Shown: positions 45,322-53,729 of the stretch, piece after piece
Layout: every line of letters starts with the position of its first letter
How positions within the stretch are numbered: position 1 is the first letter of the stretch
Source: Sulfitobacter faviae
Lineage (GTDB): Bacteria > Pseudomonadota > Alphaproteobacteria > Rhodobacterales > Rhodobacteraceae
NCBI RefSeq assembly: GCF_029870955.1
Contig: NZ_PGFQ01000001.1
Location: 558,001 to 622,000 of the forward strand
DNA: 64,000 bases
Direction: 5' to 3'
Notes under the pieces: generated by a model
Databases searched by the model: none
Seen by the model: only the letters and a program-made list of their open reading frames with translations
Told to the model about the DNA's origin: nothing
Position numbers and translations under genes: made by a program

Positions 45322-46290
45322 ATGGACTACATCACGCTCATCCAATTGCTCGACAGCACCGTGCGGCTGGCCACGCCGCTGCTTCTGGCCTGTCTTGCCG
45401 GTCTTTTCTCCGAACGCGCAGGCGTCTTCGACATCGGGCTCGAGGGCAAGATGCTGGCCGCGGCCTTCTTCTCGGCGGCGCTGGCCTCGCTCACCGGCTC
45501 GGTCTGGCTGGGTCTGGCGGCGGGCATCGCCTCCTCGCTGGCGCTGAGCGCCGTGCATGGCCTCGCCTCGATCACCTTCCGCGGCAACCAGCTGATTTCA
45601 GGCGTGGCGATCAACTTCCTCGCCGCGGGCATGACTGTGCTGATCGCGCAGGACTGGTTCGCCCAAGGGGGCCGCACGCCCTCGCTCTTCGGCGGCGCGC
45701 GGTTCGAGCCGATCACCCTACCCTTCGCTGAGGCGATGGAGAGCGTGCCGATCATCGGCCCGCTCTACGAAGAGCTGATCTCGGGCCATTCGATCCTCGT
45801 CTATGCCGCCTTCCTCGCCGTGCCGCTGACGTGGTGGATCCTGTTCCGCACCCGCTTCGGCCTGCGCCTGCGCGCCGTGGGCGAGAACCCCGCCGCCGTC
45901 GACACCGCCGGTGTCTCGGTCGTGGGTCTGCGCTATGCCGCCGTGGCCATCGCGGGCCTGCTCTGCGGCGTGGCGGGCGCCTACCTCAGCACCGCGCTGC
46001 AGGCGGGTTTCGTCAAGGACATGTCCGCGGGCCGCGGCTTCATCGCACTGGCCGCGCTGATCTTCGCCAAGTGGCGGCCCTGGTACGCGCTCTGGGCGAC
46101 GCTGCTCTTCGGCCTCTTCGGCGCGCTCGAAACGCGACCGGACGTGATCCAATCGGTCATCGGCATCAAGGTGCAGGGCCAGCTTCTGGGCGCCCTTCCC
46201 TACCTGATGACCGTGGTGATCCTCGCCGGTTTTGTCGGAAAAGCGATCCCGCCGCGCGCGGGTGGCGAGCCCTATGTGAAAGAACGCTGA
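45322..46290 (+). CDS. ABC transporter permease 2 (nucleoside type, BPD_transp_2)
   Basis: The 322-residue membrane protein is the YufQ/NupC-like partner: ERAGVFDIGLEGKMLAAAFFSAAL, SITFRGNQLISGVAINFLAAGMTVLIA, RTRFGLRLRAVGENPAAVDTAGVSVVGLRYAAVAIAGLLCGVAGAYLS, MSAGRGFIALAALIFAKWRP. EAA-like loop AVGENPAAVDTAG contacts the ATPase. It forms a heterodimeric channel with permease 1. A hairpin after the stop may end the operon. Confidence 0.92.
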   Translation: MDYITLIQLLDSTVRLATPLLLACLAGLFSERAGVFDIGLEGKMLAAAFFSAALASLTGSVWLGLAAGIASSLALSAVHGLASITFRGNQLISGVAINFLAAGMTVLIAQDWFAQGGRTPSLFGGARFEPITLPFAEAMESVPIIGPLYEELISGHSILVYAAFLAVPLTWWILFRTRFGLRLRAVGENPAAVDTAGVSVVGLRYAAVAIAGLLCGVAGAYLSTALQAGFVKDMSAGRGFIALAALIFAKWRPWYALWATLLFGLFGALETRPDVIQSVIGIKVQGQLLGALPYLMTVVILAGFVGKAIPPRAGGEPYVKER

Positions 46291-46299
46291 CACTTCCTT

Positions 46300-46323
46300 C
46301 CGGCCCTTGCACCCGAGGGCCGG
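46300..46323 (+). terminator. Hairpin after the ABC transporter operon
   Basis: CCGGCCCT pairs with AGGGCCGG around an eight-base loop, ten bases after the permease stop. There is no T tract, so it may be a weak or factor-dependent terminator or an mRNA-protecting structure. Confidence 0.4.
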
Positions 46324-46404
46324 ATCGGCGCAACCTGTCAAAGTGGTCGCCTCACCGCGACAAGCTATGTTGAACTGCGCGGCCGTTCGGGGCTAGGAAA
46401 CGTC

Positions 46405-47318
46405 ATGCAAATCTACCTGCCCATTGCCGAAGTATCGGTCAACGCCTTCCTCCTTTTGGGATTGGGCGGCATCGTGGGCATCCTGTCGGGCATGTTCGGC
46501 GTCGGCGGCGGGTTTCTGATCACGCCGCTGCTGTTCTTTGTCGGCATCCCGCCCGCCGTGGCGGTGGCGACCTCGACCAATCAAATCGTGGCCTCCTCCT
46601 TCTCGGCGCTTCTGGCGCATCTCAAGCGAAAGACGGTCGATTTCCGAATGGGCTGGGTGCTGCTGGCCGGGGGCCTGATCGGCTCCGGCATCGGCATGTT
46701 CATCTTCAACTACCTGAAATCGCTCGGCCAAGTCGATCTGCTGGTGACGCTTTGCTATGTCGTCTTCCTTGGCATTATCGGCGGGCTGATGTTCGTGGAA
46801 TCGCTCCGCGCCATCCGCCGCACCCGCAAGGGGGCCGGGTCAAACGCAAGAAACACTATTGGGTGCATGGGCTGCCGTTCAAAATTCGCTTTCGGGTTTC
46901 GGGCCTTTATATCTCAGTAATCCCGCCGGTGCTGGTGGGCGCGGCGGTCGGGATGCTCTCGGCGATCATGGGCGTGGGCGGCGGTTTCATCATGGTGCCT
47001 GCGATGATCTACCTGCTCGGCATGCCAACCAAAGTCGTGATCGGCACCTCGCTGTTGCAGATCATCTTCGTCACCGGCTTCACCACCATGCTCCATGCCA
47101 CCACCAACCAGACGGTTGACATCGTGCTGGCGGTGCTGCTGCTGGTGGGCGGTGTGCTCGGCGCGCAGGTGGGCACGCGGATCGGCGTGCGGATGCAGGC
47201 CGAACAGCTCCGCATCCTGCTCGCGGTGCTGGTCTTGGCGGTCTGCGGCAAGCTGGCGCTCGACCTGTTGCTGGAACCGGCGGAACTCTATTCTCTCAGC
47301 CCGGTGGCCGCGGAATGA
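46405..47318 (+). CDS. TauE/SafE-family anion exporter, one frameshift in the sequence as given
   Basis: Eight-helix sulfite/organosulfonate-type permease. Both inverted halves show the family glycine motif: GGIVGILSGMFGVGGGFLITPLLFF and GAAVGMLSAIMGVGGGFIMVPAMIYLLG. Near 46843 a run of five G should be six to join ESLRAIRRTRKG to GRVKRKKHYWVHGLPFKIRF. Repaired length is 915 nt, 304 residues. The cytosolic basic loop falls at the break. Its stop overlaps the TIGR02186-like gene, a partnership common in alphaproteobacteria. Confidence 0.87.
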
Positions 47319-48082
47319 TGCGCGCGCTGGTCGCCTTCCTTGGCCTGTGTTTCACGGCCCTGACCGCCACGGCGGAAGAGGAAATCGTGCTTGGCCTCAG
47401 CCAGGCCGAAGTCTCCATCACCACCAATTTCGACGGGTCCGAGATCCTCGTCTACGGGGCCGTCAAACGCGAAACCCCGATCCCCGATGGCGCGCCGCTC
47501 GAAGTGGTCATCACCGTCTCCGGCCCCTCGGCCCCGGTCATGGTGCGCCGGAAAGAGCGGCGCTTTGGCATCTGGGTGAACACCGCCGCGGTTGAGGTCG
47601 ACCGCGCGCCGAGCTTCTACGCCGTGGTCACCTCTGGCCCGCTGGCCGAGGTGCTCAAACGCATCGAAGACCTGCGCCACCGCATTTCCATCCCCCGCGC
47701 CATCCGGTCGGTCGGCGCCCCGATGGAGATCGCGGACCCCACCCAATTCACCGACGCGCTGATCCGCGTGCGTAAGGATGCGAACCTGTACCAGGTTATC
47801 GAAGACGGGGTGAAGGTGGATGAACAGACCCTCTTCCGCGCCGCCGTCGCCCTGCCCGCCTCGCTCACCGAAGGGGCCTATGACACGCGGATTTTCCTCA
47901 CGCGCGGCGGCGATGTGGTAGCGCAGTATGAGACGATCATCGACGTGCGCAAAGTCGGGATGGAGCGTTGGCTATTCAACCTTGCCCATCAACAGGCGTT
48001 TCTTTACGGGCTGCTGTCGCTCTTCATCGCAGTTGCGGCGGGCTGGGGCGCTTCGGCCGTCTTCGGCCTCATGCGCCGCTAA
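47315..48082 (+). CDS. TIGR02186-type periplasmic/membrane protein, partner of TauE/SafE
   Basis: 255 residues (two ATG codons at 47315 and 47318). Signal peptide MMRALVAFLGLCFTALTATA; a periplasmic domain beginning EEEIVLGLSQAEVSITTNFDGSEILVYGAVKR; and one C-terminal transmembrane helix (QAFLYGLLSLFIAVAAGWGASAVFGLM). The sequence VRRKERRFGIWVNTAAVEVDRAPSFYAV is typical of the family seen beside TauE exporters. Function is unknown; a role in coupling or gating export at the periplasmic face is inferred. The 3' end overlaps the convergent helicase gene. Confidence 0.8.
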   Translation: MMRALVAFLGLCFTALTATAEEEIVLGLSQAEVSITTNFDGSEILVYGAVKRETPIPDGAPLEVVITVSGPSAPVMVRRKERRFGIWVNTAAVEVDRAPSFYAVVTSGPLAEVLKRIEDLRHRISIPRAIRSVGAPMEIADPTQFTDALIRVRKDANLYQVIEDGVKVDEQTLFRAAVALPASLTEGAYDTRIFLTRGGDVVAQYETIIDVRKVGMERWLFNLAHQQAFLYGLLSLFIAVAAGWGASAVFGLMRR

Positions 48083-49617
48083 GCCGCGCCATCCTCGGTC
48101 GCCTCAAGCGTCAGCGCCGCCGCTGGCGCGGCCCGCAGATCATCCACCCGCAGCGGCCCCGAAGGCTTGCTGAGCCGGTTGCGCACCACCCAGATCAGAC
48201 GTTCCTGAGCGCGCGTAATCGCCACATAGGCGAGCCGTTTCCACAGGGGCTGCCCCGCCTCGCTCCGCCCCATCCGCGCGGCGGCATAGAGATCGGGGGC
48301 AAAGACCTGCACATTCTCCCACTGGCTGCCTTGGGCCTTGTGGATCGTCACCGCCGCCCCGTGCAGAAAGGTCGCCCCCATGCGGGCGGCGAAGGGGATG
48401 AAGGGCTCTTCCTCATCCGGCTTTTCGATCTTCACGATCGAGGCGGCACTCACCTGCGGGTCTTCGGCGCCGATCACATGCAAGCGGCTGAAGCCGGGCT
48501 TGCGCCCCTCGCCCAGATAGACCACCTGCGCGCCCTTGATCAGGCCCCGTGCCTCAAGATCCAGCCGTTTCTTGCGGTGTTTCAGCGGCAGTTCGATCCC
48601 GTCGCAGATCAGCGGCTCACCGGCCAGCAACGCATCCTCCGGCGCGCCATGCACGCTGCGGAACGCATTGATGAGCCGGATGCGCGTCGCGTTGCGCCAG
48701 ACCAGCACCGGGCTGCGCGCCATGAGATCGACTTCGACCCGCTGGCCCCAGACCACGCGGTCGTCCTTGCGCGCCGCGTCTTCGATCATCCGCTCAAAGT
48801 CATGAAACTCCAACTGCGGATCGGCCAGCGCATGGGCGAGATCGAGGATCGGGTTGTCGGCCTCTTGCCGGTGGATGCGGTTGAGGTTCAACACGCGCTT
48901 TTCGGGCAGTTTCTCGAAGACCATCGTGCCCGACTGCCCCACCGGTGCCAACTGCGCCGGGTCGCCGAACAACAGCAGCGTCGGGAAGATCTCTTTCAAA
49001 TCCTCGAACTGCTTGTCGTCCAGCATCGAACTTTCGTCGACAAAGCCGATGTCCAATGGCTCTTCCCGCCGCTTCCAGCCGGTGATGAAATCACTGCCCC
49101 TGAGCCCCGCCGCCGCCAGCGCACCGGGCACGGACTTGTTGTTCGCGAAAAACGCCGCCGCGCGGTCCAGCGCCATTTCACTGAGGCCCTCGATCTCGGG
49201 CTTCTCGCCGTTGCCGGTCAGCCATTCGGCGATGCGCTCGTATTCAGGGTGATAGACCGGCGTATAGAGAATGCGGTGGATCGTCGTCGCAGGCACCCCG
49301 CGCAACCGCAGCACGCTCGCCGCCTTGTTGGTGGGCGCGAGGATCGCCAAGGTCCGCTTCTCGCGCTTCTTGCGCGATTCGTAATCGCCCGACACGATCT
49401 CGACCCCGGCCCCTTCCAGCGCGCGGTAAAGCTCGGCCAGCAGCAGGGTTTTGCCCGATCCGGCCTTGCCGGTCACCGCCATCACCTGATCCGGCCCGCC
49501 CGCAGGCGGCATCAAAAGCGAGTCGTCCAGATCGATGCCCGCAGAGCGCAGCATATCGGCCACCTTGTCATGGGCGGCGGCTTGGTCTTCGGAATAGGTG
49601 AGCGCGGTAGATGTCAT
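48079..49617 (-). CDS. RecD-like superfamily 1 DNA helicase
   Basis: 512 residues: Walker A GKAGSGKT at 50-57, motif Ia region LAPTNKAASVLRLRG, Walker B-like FVDESSMLD, motif III LFGDPAQLAPVGQSG, motif V/VI region GAAVTIHKAQGSQWENVQVF and YVAITRAQERL. This matches the short RecD-like/UvrD_C_2 helicases in alphaproteobacteria rather than RecD2, as no N-terminal HhH region is present. Likely 5'-3' DNA unwinding in repair. No recB or recC is nearby. Confidence 0.87.
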   Translation of the reverse strand: MTSTALTYSEDQAAAHDKVADMLRSAGIDLDDSLLMPPAGGPDQVMAVTGKAGSGKTLLLAELYRALEGAGVEIVSGDYESRKKREKRTLAILAPTNKAASVLRLRGVPATTIHRILYTPVYHPEYERIAEWLTGNGEKPEIEGLSEMALDRAAAFFANNKSVPGALAAAGLRGSDFITGWKRREEPLDIGFVDESSMLDDKQFEDLKEIFPTLLLFGDPAQLAPVGQSGTMVFEKLPEKRVLNLNRIHRQEADNPILDLAHALADPQLEFHDFERMIEDAARKDDRVVWGQRVEVDLMARSPVLVWRNATRIRLINAFRSVHGAPEDALLAGEPLICDGIELPLKHRKKRLDLEARGLIKGAQVVYLGEGRKPGFSRLHVIGAEDPQVSAASIVKIEKPDEEEPFIPFAARMGATFLHGAAVTIHKAQGSQWENVQVFAPDLYAAARMGRSEAGQPLWKRLAYVAITRAQERLIWVVRNRLSKPSGPLRVDDLRAAPAAALTLEATEDGAA

Positions 49618-49696
49618 TGGGCGACCCTAAATGAGCCCGCGCCGGGGGCCAGATGGCTTTGCCCCGCGCGCCTGCGATTCATGTGGATTATCCGCC

Positions 49697-50416
49697 TCAG
49701 ACGACGATCAGCCCCCGGCTCAGCGCGCGGGCGACCGCATGGGTGGTGTTGGACGCCCCCAGTTTGAAGCGGGCGCTTTCCACATAGGCCCGCAGCGTAT
49801 GTTCCGAGATCGACAGACGGTCAGCCACCTGCGCGCGGCTATAGCCCACCGCCAGCAGGGTCATCGCATCCACCTCGCGCGGGGAGAGCGCCTGCACCGC
49901 ACCCGGCGCCCGCTCCGGGGCCAGCGCCAACGCCTTTTCATTGAAACAATGGGCCGCCCAGATCAGATCGCGCCGGTGCCGCGCGGTGAAAGCGGCCCAA
50001 ACCCGATCGGTGCAACTGTGGTTCGTGGTGAAAAGCGCGAATTGCCCATGCGGCCCCCGGATCGGAACCGAGAACCCCTGATCGCCAACCCCATGGTCCA
50101 AAGCATCCCGGCGAAACTGCCGCGCCGCGCGAGAGGACCAATCGAGGTCTTTCCAATCCACCGGCTCGAACCGGCGATAGCAGCCCGCGACCACGGGATC
50201 GATGCGCAGGTAGTTATGCGCCTGATAGCGCTCAGACCAGAGCGCGCCATAGGTGCCGCAGCCATATTGCACCCCCGCCGTGTCGACCCAGTGATAGACG
50301 ACGTGCAGAATGCCATAGTGATCGCGCAGATCTTTGCAGGCCTGCCCAAGGGCGGGCTGGCCATCAGCCTGCGCCAGCCTTTCCCAAATCCGTTCCAGAT
50401 GCGGCTCTATCCTCAT
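49697..50416 (-). CDS. LuxR-family regulator with autoinducer-binding domain (LuxR solo)
   Basis: A 239-residue protein. The N-terminal 160 residues fit the autoinducer-binding fold (YGILHVVYHWVDTAG, ERYQAHNYLRIDPVVAGCYRRFEPVDW, where W, Y and D positions resemble acyl-homoserine-lactone receptors), then GFSVPIRGPHGQFALFTTN. The C-terminal GerE domain is ALSPREVDAMTLLAVGYSRAQVADRLSISEHTLRAYVESARFKLGASNTTHAVARAL. No luxI lies in the window, so it is a solo here. A small gene overlaps its start and a CtrA box lies upstream of that gene. Confidence 0.85.
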   Translation of the reverse strand: MRIEPHLERIWERLAQADGQPALGQACKDLRDHYGILHVVYHWVDTAGVQYGCGTYGALWSERYQAHNYLRIDPVVAGCYRRFEPVDWKDLDWSSRAARQFRRDALDHGVGDQGFSVPIRGPHGQFALFTTNHSCTDRVWAAFTARHRRDLIWAAHCFNEKALALAPERAPGAVQALSPREVDAMTLLAVGYSRAQVADRLSISEHTLRAYVESARFKLGASNTTHAVARALSRGLIVV

Positions 50417-50570
50417 GCGTCCGGCCCATGGCCCTTTCGCGTTGCAAGGACATCTCAGCCAGAGCGATCAGCGCCGCGTCGTCCAACTGTTCCGCCGTGC
50501 GCGGCAGTTGGTTCGCCATGGCAAAAGCCCTGAGATCGGCCAAAACGTCCAATATCCAATCATCTCGCAT
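50364..50570 (-). CDS. Small protein upstream of the LuxR solo
   Basis: 68 residues: MRDDWILDVLADLRAFAMANQLPRTAEQLDDAALIALAEMSLQRER, a compact helical and acidic sequence with a hydrophobic pattern, then a polar tail. It overlaps the start of luxR by 53 bases, so the two are likely translationally linked. Similar short genes stand before luxR-type genes in roseobacters as far as I recall. No domain is recognised. Its credibility rests on length, position and a TTAA-N7-TTAAC box just before it. Confidence 0.6.
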   Translation of the reverse strand: MRDDWILDVLADLRAFAMANQLPRTAEQLDDAALIALAEMSLQRERAMGRTHEDRAASGTDLGKAGAG

Positions 50571-50589
50571 GAGGGTCGCCCAGCTTTGG

Positions 50590-50604
50590 TTAATGGCAGA
50601 TTAA
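50590..50604 (-). promoter_or_regulatory. CtrA box upstream of the small gene / luxR pair
   Basis: Read on the minus strand the site is TTAATCTGCCATTAAC, an exact match to TTAA-N7-TTAAC, the full CtrA consensus. It is 20 bp before the ATG at 50570 and so probably overlaps the promoter or transcription start. Confidence 0.6.
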
Positions 50605-50707
50605 TACAACCATAGCATGTACGAAATTTTGCACCATCCGCGCTTTCTGCCCCCCATAAATAGCGGGGCTTCGGGCGCTAAGCCTCTGTTTCGACAGGGT
50701 GCCACGC

Positions 50708-50736
50708 AAAACCCCCGCAGCCGAAGCCACGGGGGT
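50708..50736 (-). terminator. Terminator of ccrA
   Basis: On the minus strand, ACCCCCGTGGC and GCTGCGGGGGT pair around TTCG and are followed by TTTT, about 25 bp after the ccrA stop. Confidence 0.75.
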
Positions 50737-50760
50737 CTCATCTTAGCCGATCCGTGTCGC

Positions 50761-52041
50761 TTAGTCGCGGGCGACCAGCGTGTCTTCCAGCGTGCGCAGC
50801 CCGGTCGTCGGGGCTTGGACCAGTACCGACATATTGCCCGGCTTATGCTCATTACGCATCATCTTCATATGCGCCTCGGGCAGATCGGCCCAGCTAAAGA
50901 CCTCGGACATGCAGGGGTCGAGCCGCCGCTCCATCATCAGCTTGTTGGCCGCACTCGCCTGTTTGAGGTGGGCAAAGTGGCTGCCCTGCAAGCGCTTCTG
51001 GTGCATCCACATGTAGCGCACGTCGAAGGTCAGGTTGAACCCGCTTGTGCCAGCGCAGATAACCACCATGCCGCCCTTTTTCACGACAAAGGTTGAGACC
51101 GGGAAGGTCGCTTCGCCGGGGTGCTCGAAGACCATGTCGACATTCACGCCCTTGCCGGTGATGTCCCAGATCGCCTTGCCGAATTTGCGCGCTTCCTTGA
51201 ACCACTCGGCATATTCCGGCGTGTTCACGGTGGGCAATTGGCCCCAGCAGTTGAAGTCCTTGCGGTTCAGCACGCCCTTGGCGCCCAGATCCATCACGAA
51301 CTGGCGCTTGCTCTCGTCGCTGATCACGCCGATCGCATTTGCGCCCGCGGTGTTGATAAGCTGGATCGCATAGGAGCCGAGGCCACCGGAAGCGCCCCAG
51401 ACCAACACGTTCTGGCCGGGCTTCAGGTCATGCGGCTCATGGCCAAAGAGCATCCGATAGGCGGTCGCCAGCGTCAGCGTGTAGCAGGCGCTTTCTTCCC
51501 ATGTCAGGTGCTTGGGCCGCGGCATCAGCTGCTGGCTCTGCACCCGGGTGAACTGCGCGAAAGAGCCGTCGGGCGTCTCGTAGCCCCAGATCCGCTGGCT
51601 GGGAGAATACATCGGGTCGCCGCCGTTGCATTCCTCGTCGTCGCCATCGTCTTGGTTGCAGTGGATCACCACCTCGTCGCCGACCTTCCAGCGGGTCACC
51701 TTGTCGCCCACCGCCCAGACGATGCCCGAGGCATCGGAGCCCGCGATGTGGTAAGGCTCGCCATGGCCGTCAAAGGGGCTGATCGGCACGCCGCGCGCGG
51801 CCCAGACACCATTGTAGTTGATGCCCGCCGCCATCACGAGGACCAGCACGTCTTGGCTGTCGAGCCTGGGCACGTCGACCACCTCTTGCAGCATCGCGCT
51901 GTCCGGGTCGCCGTGCCGTTCGCGGCGGATCGCCCAAGCATACATCTGTTTCGGGACATGCCCCATCGGGGGCATCTCGCCCACTTCATAGAGGTCCTTT
52001 TGCGGGGCGTCATATTCGGCGTGTTTCGTATCCAGTGCCAT
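50761..52041 (-). CDS. ccrA: Crotonyl-CoA carboxylase/reductase
   Basis: The 426-residue medium-chain dehydrogenase-fold enzyme carboxylates and reduces crotonyl-CoA to ethylmalonyl-CoA with NADPH, the key step of the ethylmalonyl-CoA pathway for acetyl-CoA assimilation. Features include NYNGVWAARGVPISPFDGHGEPYHIAGSDASGIVWAVGD, VIHCNQDDGDDEECNGGDPMYSPSQRIWGYETPDGSFAQF, and the NADPH loop VWGASGGLGSYAIQ. The acidic insertion and H/N residues are typical of Ccr and absent from plain alcohol dehydrogenases. The cognate mutase lies 1.7 kb away, divergently transcribed. Confidence 0.95.
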   Translation of the reverse strand: MALDTKHAEYDAPQKDLYEVGEMPPMGHVPKQMYAWAIRRERHGDPDSAMLQEVVDVPRLDSQDVLVLVMAAGINYNGVWAARGVPISPFDGHGEPYHIAGSDASGIVWAVGDKVTRWKVGDEVVIHCNQDDGDDEECNGGDPMYSPSQRIWGYETPDGSFAQFTRVQSQQLMPRPKHLTWEESACYTLTLATAYRMLFGHEPHDLKPGQNVLVWGASGGLGSYAIQLINTAGANAIGVISDESKRQFVMDLGAKGVLNRKDFNCWGQLPTVNTPEYAEWFKEARKFGKAIWDITGKGVNVDMVFEHPGEATFPVSTFVVKKGGMVVICAGTSGFNLTFDVRYMWMHQKRLQGSHFAHLKQASAANKLMMERRLDPCMSEVFSWADLPEAHMKMMRNEHKPGNMSVLVQAPTTGLRTLEDTLVARD

Positions 52042-52166
52042 GTGGGCCTCCTGCCGGTGATCGGTGTCTACAAGGTCTGTGCCGCACCGCAGAATCGCGG
52101 CGGCTCCCTTTCGGGATATGATCCGCCGCGCAACAATGCAACCCCTAGATACCGCCGTTTGTAATT

Positions 52167-53564
52167 TTATGACCCAGCAGTCGCAGCAATTTCTGCCGCA
52201 GGTGCAGCATCCTCCGAGGGGAAATGTGCAATGGAATTAGCGTAGAAGGCCAAAACAGGCCCCTGCCCCTCGACGATCTCCAGCCCCTCTGGGCCTTCGG
52301 AAATGACGCTACGTTTCTTCAGCCGCGCGACAGCGCGGGCGACCCGTTCGGGCAGGACGTCCGGCTTCGGCACCCGGTTGCGCGGTGGCATTTTCTCCAA
52401 AGTGGCGGCCACTTCGGCCAGCAGATCGGCCTCCTTCATCGGGCGCGCGGCCTGCAACATCACCCGCGCAATCAGCGGCACGGTCAGCACCGGCATCGCC
52501 TGCGCGATCCGGTCCATCAACATCTCGGACAACTCCGAGACCGGCACCCCGGCCCCGGTGCGACGCAACGACAGCGGATCGCCAAAAGTCACCGCCGCCG
52601 TGCCAAAACGCGTGTCGCGCCCGCGCAGCCGCCGCCACATCTTGCGCAGCACGAAGCCCACAACAACCGTGATCCGCGCTCCGAAACGCCGGTCTCCGCG
52701 CTGCCCGGCGGCGATCAATACGCGGTCTTCCAGCACCCGGTCATAGTTAATCGCCACGGGCACAAAGATGATGTCGCGCGCGCCCTCGGGGTCGAAGCCA
52801 TCCACGACATAGGACAAAAGCCCGACCTTCGGCGGCTGCAAGGCCCCGGTCAGGCTCAACCCACCCTCGGGGTAGAAGGCCTGTGTCACCCCGCCCGTCG
52901 TGGCCATCTGGACATAGCGCGCCAAGACCTTGCGATAGAGCGCCCCGCGCGACCGGCGGCGGATGAAGTAAGCCCCCATGGAGCGGATCAGCGTGCTCAG
53001 CGGCCAAACCCGCGCCCATTCCCCCACCGCATAGCTCAGCGCCGAAGACCGCGCGGCGAGATAGGTCACCAGCATGTAATCCATGTTCGACCGGTGGTTC
53101 ATGATAAAGACCACCGTGGCATCCCGCGGCAGCGCGGCGAATGTCGTCTCGTTACTCACCGCCGTCTCTACCCGGTAGACCGTATTGGTCAACAGCCGCG
53201 CCAAGCGGATGCCGAAACTGAAATAGGCGAAGGCCGAAAACCGCGGCACGATCTCACGCGCATATTCCCGCGCCTTTTGAAAGGCCACGTTTTCCGGCAC
53301 GCCGTTGCTGCGGGCATAGTTGACGATTTCTTGGCTGACCTCCGGATCATAGATCAGTCGCTGGATCATGTCGTGCCGCCGCGCCAGTTTGAAGGGCTCA
53401 ATGGGCCGCGTCAGCCGCTTGTTCAACCGCGCCACCGCCCGTTCGAGCCGCCGGCGAAAGAACCAACGCACCGAAGGCAGCAGAAAATGGCTCAGCGCCG
53501 TGACGGCTGCGAAAACCACGATGAGGATGAACAGCCAAAGGGGCAATTGCACAGTCTGCGTCAT
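52167..53564 (-). CDS. PlsB-like glycerol-3-phosphate acyltransferase
   Basis: 465 residues with an N-terminal transmembrane helix (LPLWLFILIVVFAAVTALSHFLL). Acyltransferase motif I is NHRSNMDYMLV (HX4D), motif III is AFYPEGGLSLTG, and motif IV lies near IIFVPVAINYDRVLED. The arrangement resembles the short PlsB-type enzymes of alphaproteobacteria, so glycerol-3-phosphate acylation (first phospholipid step) is the best guess over 1-acyl transfer. It lies between ccrA and ecm, transcribed in the same direction as ccrA. Confidence 0.8.
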   Translation of the reverse strand: MTQTVQLPLWLFILIVVFAAVTALSHFLLPSVRWFFRRRLERAVARLNKRLTRPIEPFKLARRHDMIQRLIYDPEVSQEIVNYARSNGVPENVAFQKAREYAREIVPRFSAFAYFSFGIRLARLLTNTVYRVETAVSNETTFAALPRDATVVFIMNHRSNMDYMLVTYLAARSSALSYAVGEWARVWPLSTLIRSMGAYFIRRRSRGALYRKVLARYVQMATTGGVTQAFYPEGGLSLTGALQPPKVGLLSYVVDGFDPEGARDIIFVPVAINYDRVLEDRVLIAAGQRGDRRFGARITVVVGFVLRKMWRRLRGRDTRFGTAAVTFGDPLSLRRTGAGVPVSELSEMLMDRIAQAMPVLTVPLIARVMLQAARPMKEADLLAEVAATLEKMPPRNRVPKPDVLPERVARAVARLKKRSVISEGPEGLEIVEGQGPVLAFYANSIAHFPSEDAAPAAEIAATAGS

Positions 53565-53655
53565 GGCTTAACCCTTACAGCGCAGGGGCGAGAGGACAAT
53601 ATTTATCTGTTTCCCGCCCGCCCAAGCGGCCCGAGTGATGCCGCAACGCAGCGAA

Positions 53656-53685
53656 TTGACAGAGGCATATTATTTCCCGTATCAA
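53656..53685 (+). promoter_or_regulatory. Candidate sigma-70 promoter of ecm
   Basis: TTGACA at 53656-53661 and TATCAA at 53680-53685 are separated by 18 bp, 44 bp upstream of the ecm ATG. The -35 match is perfect. Confidence 0.45.
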
Positions 53686-53729
53686 CATCATGACGCAACT
53701 TTATTGCCACCCAGATTCATGAGGCCACG

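Noticed and set aside
47968..49767. Open frame of 599 codons on the plus strand
   Set aside because: It is antisense to the RecD-like helicase, whose motifs are unambiguous.
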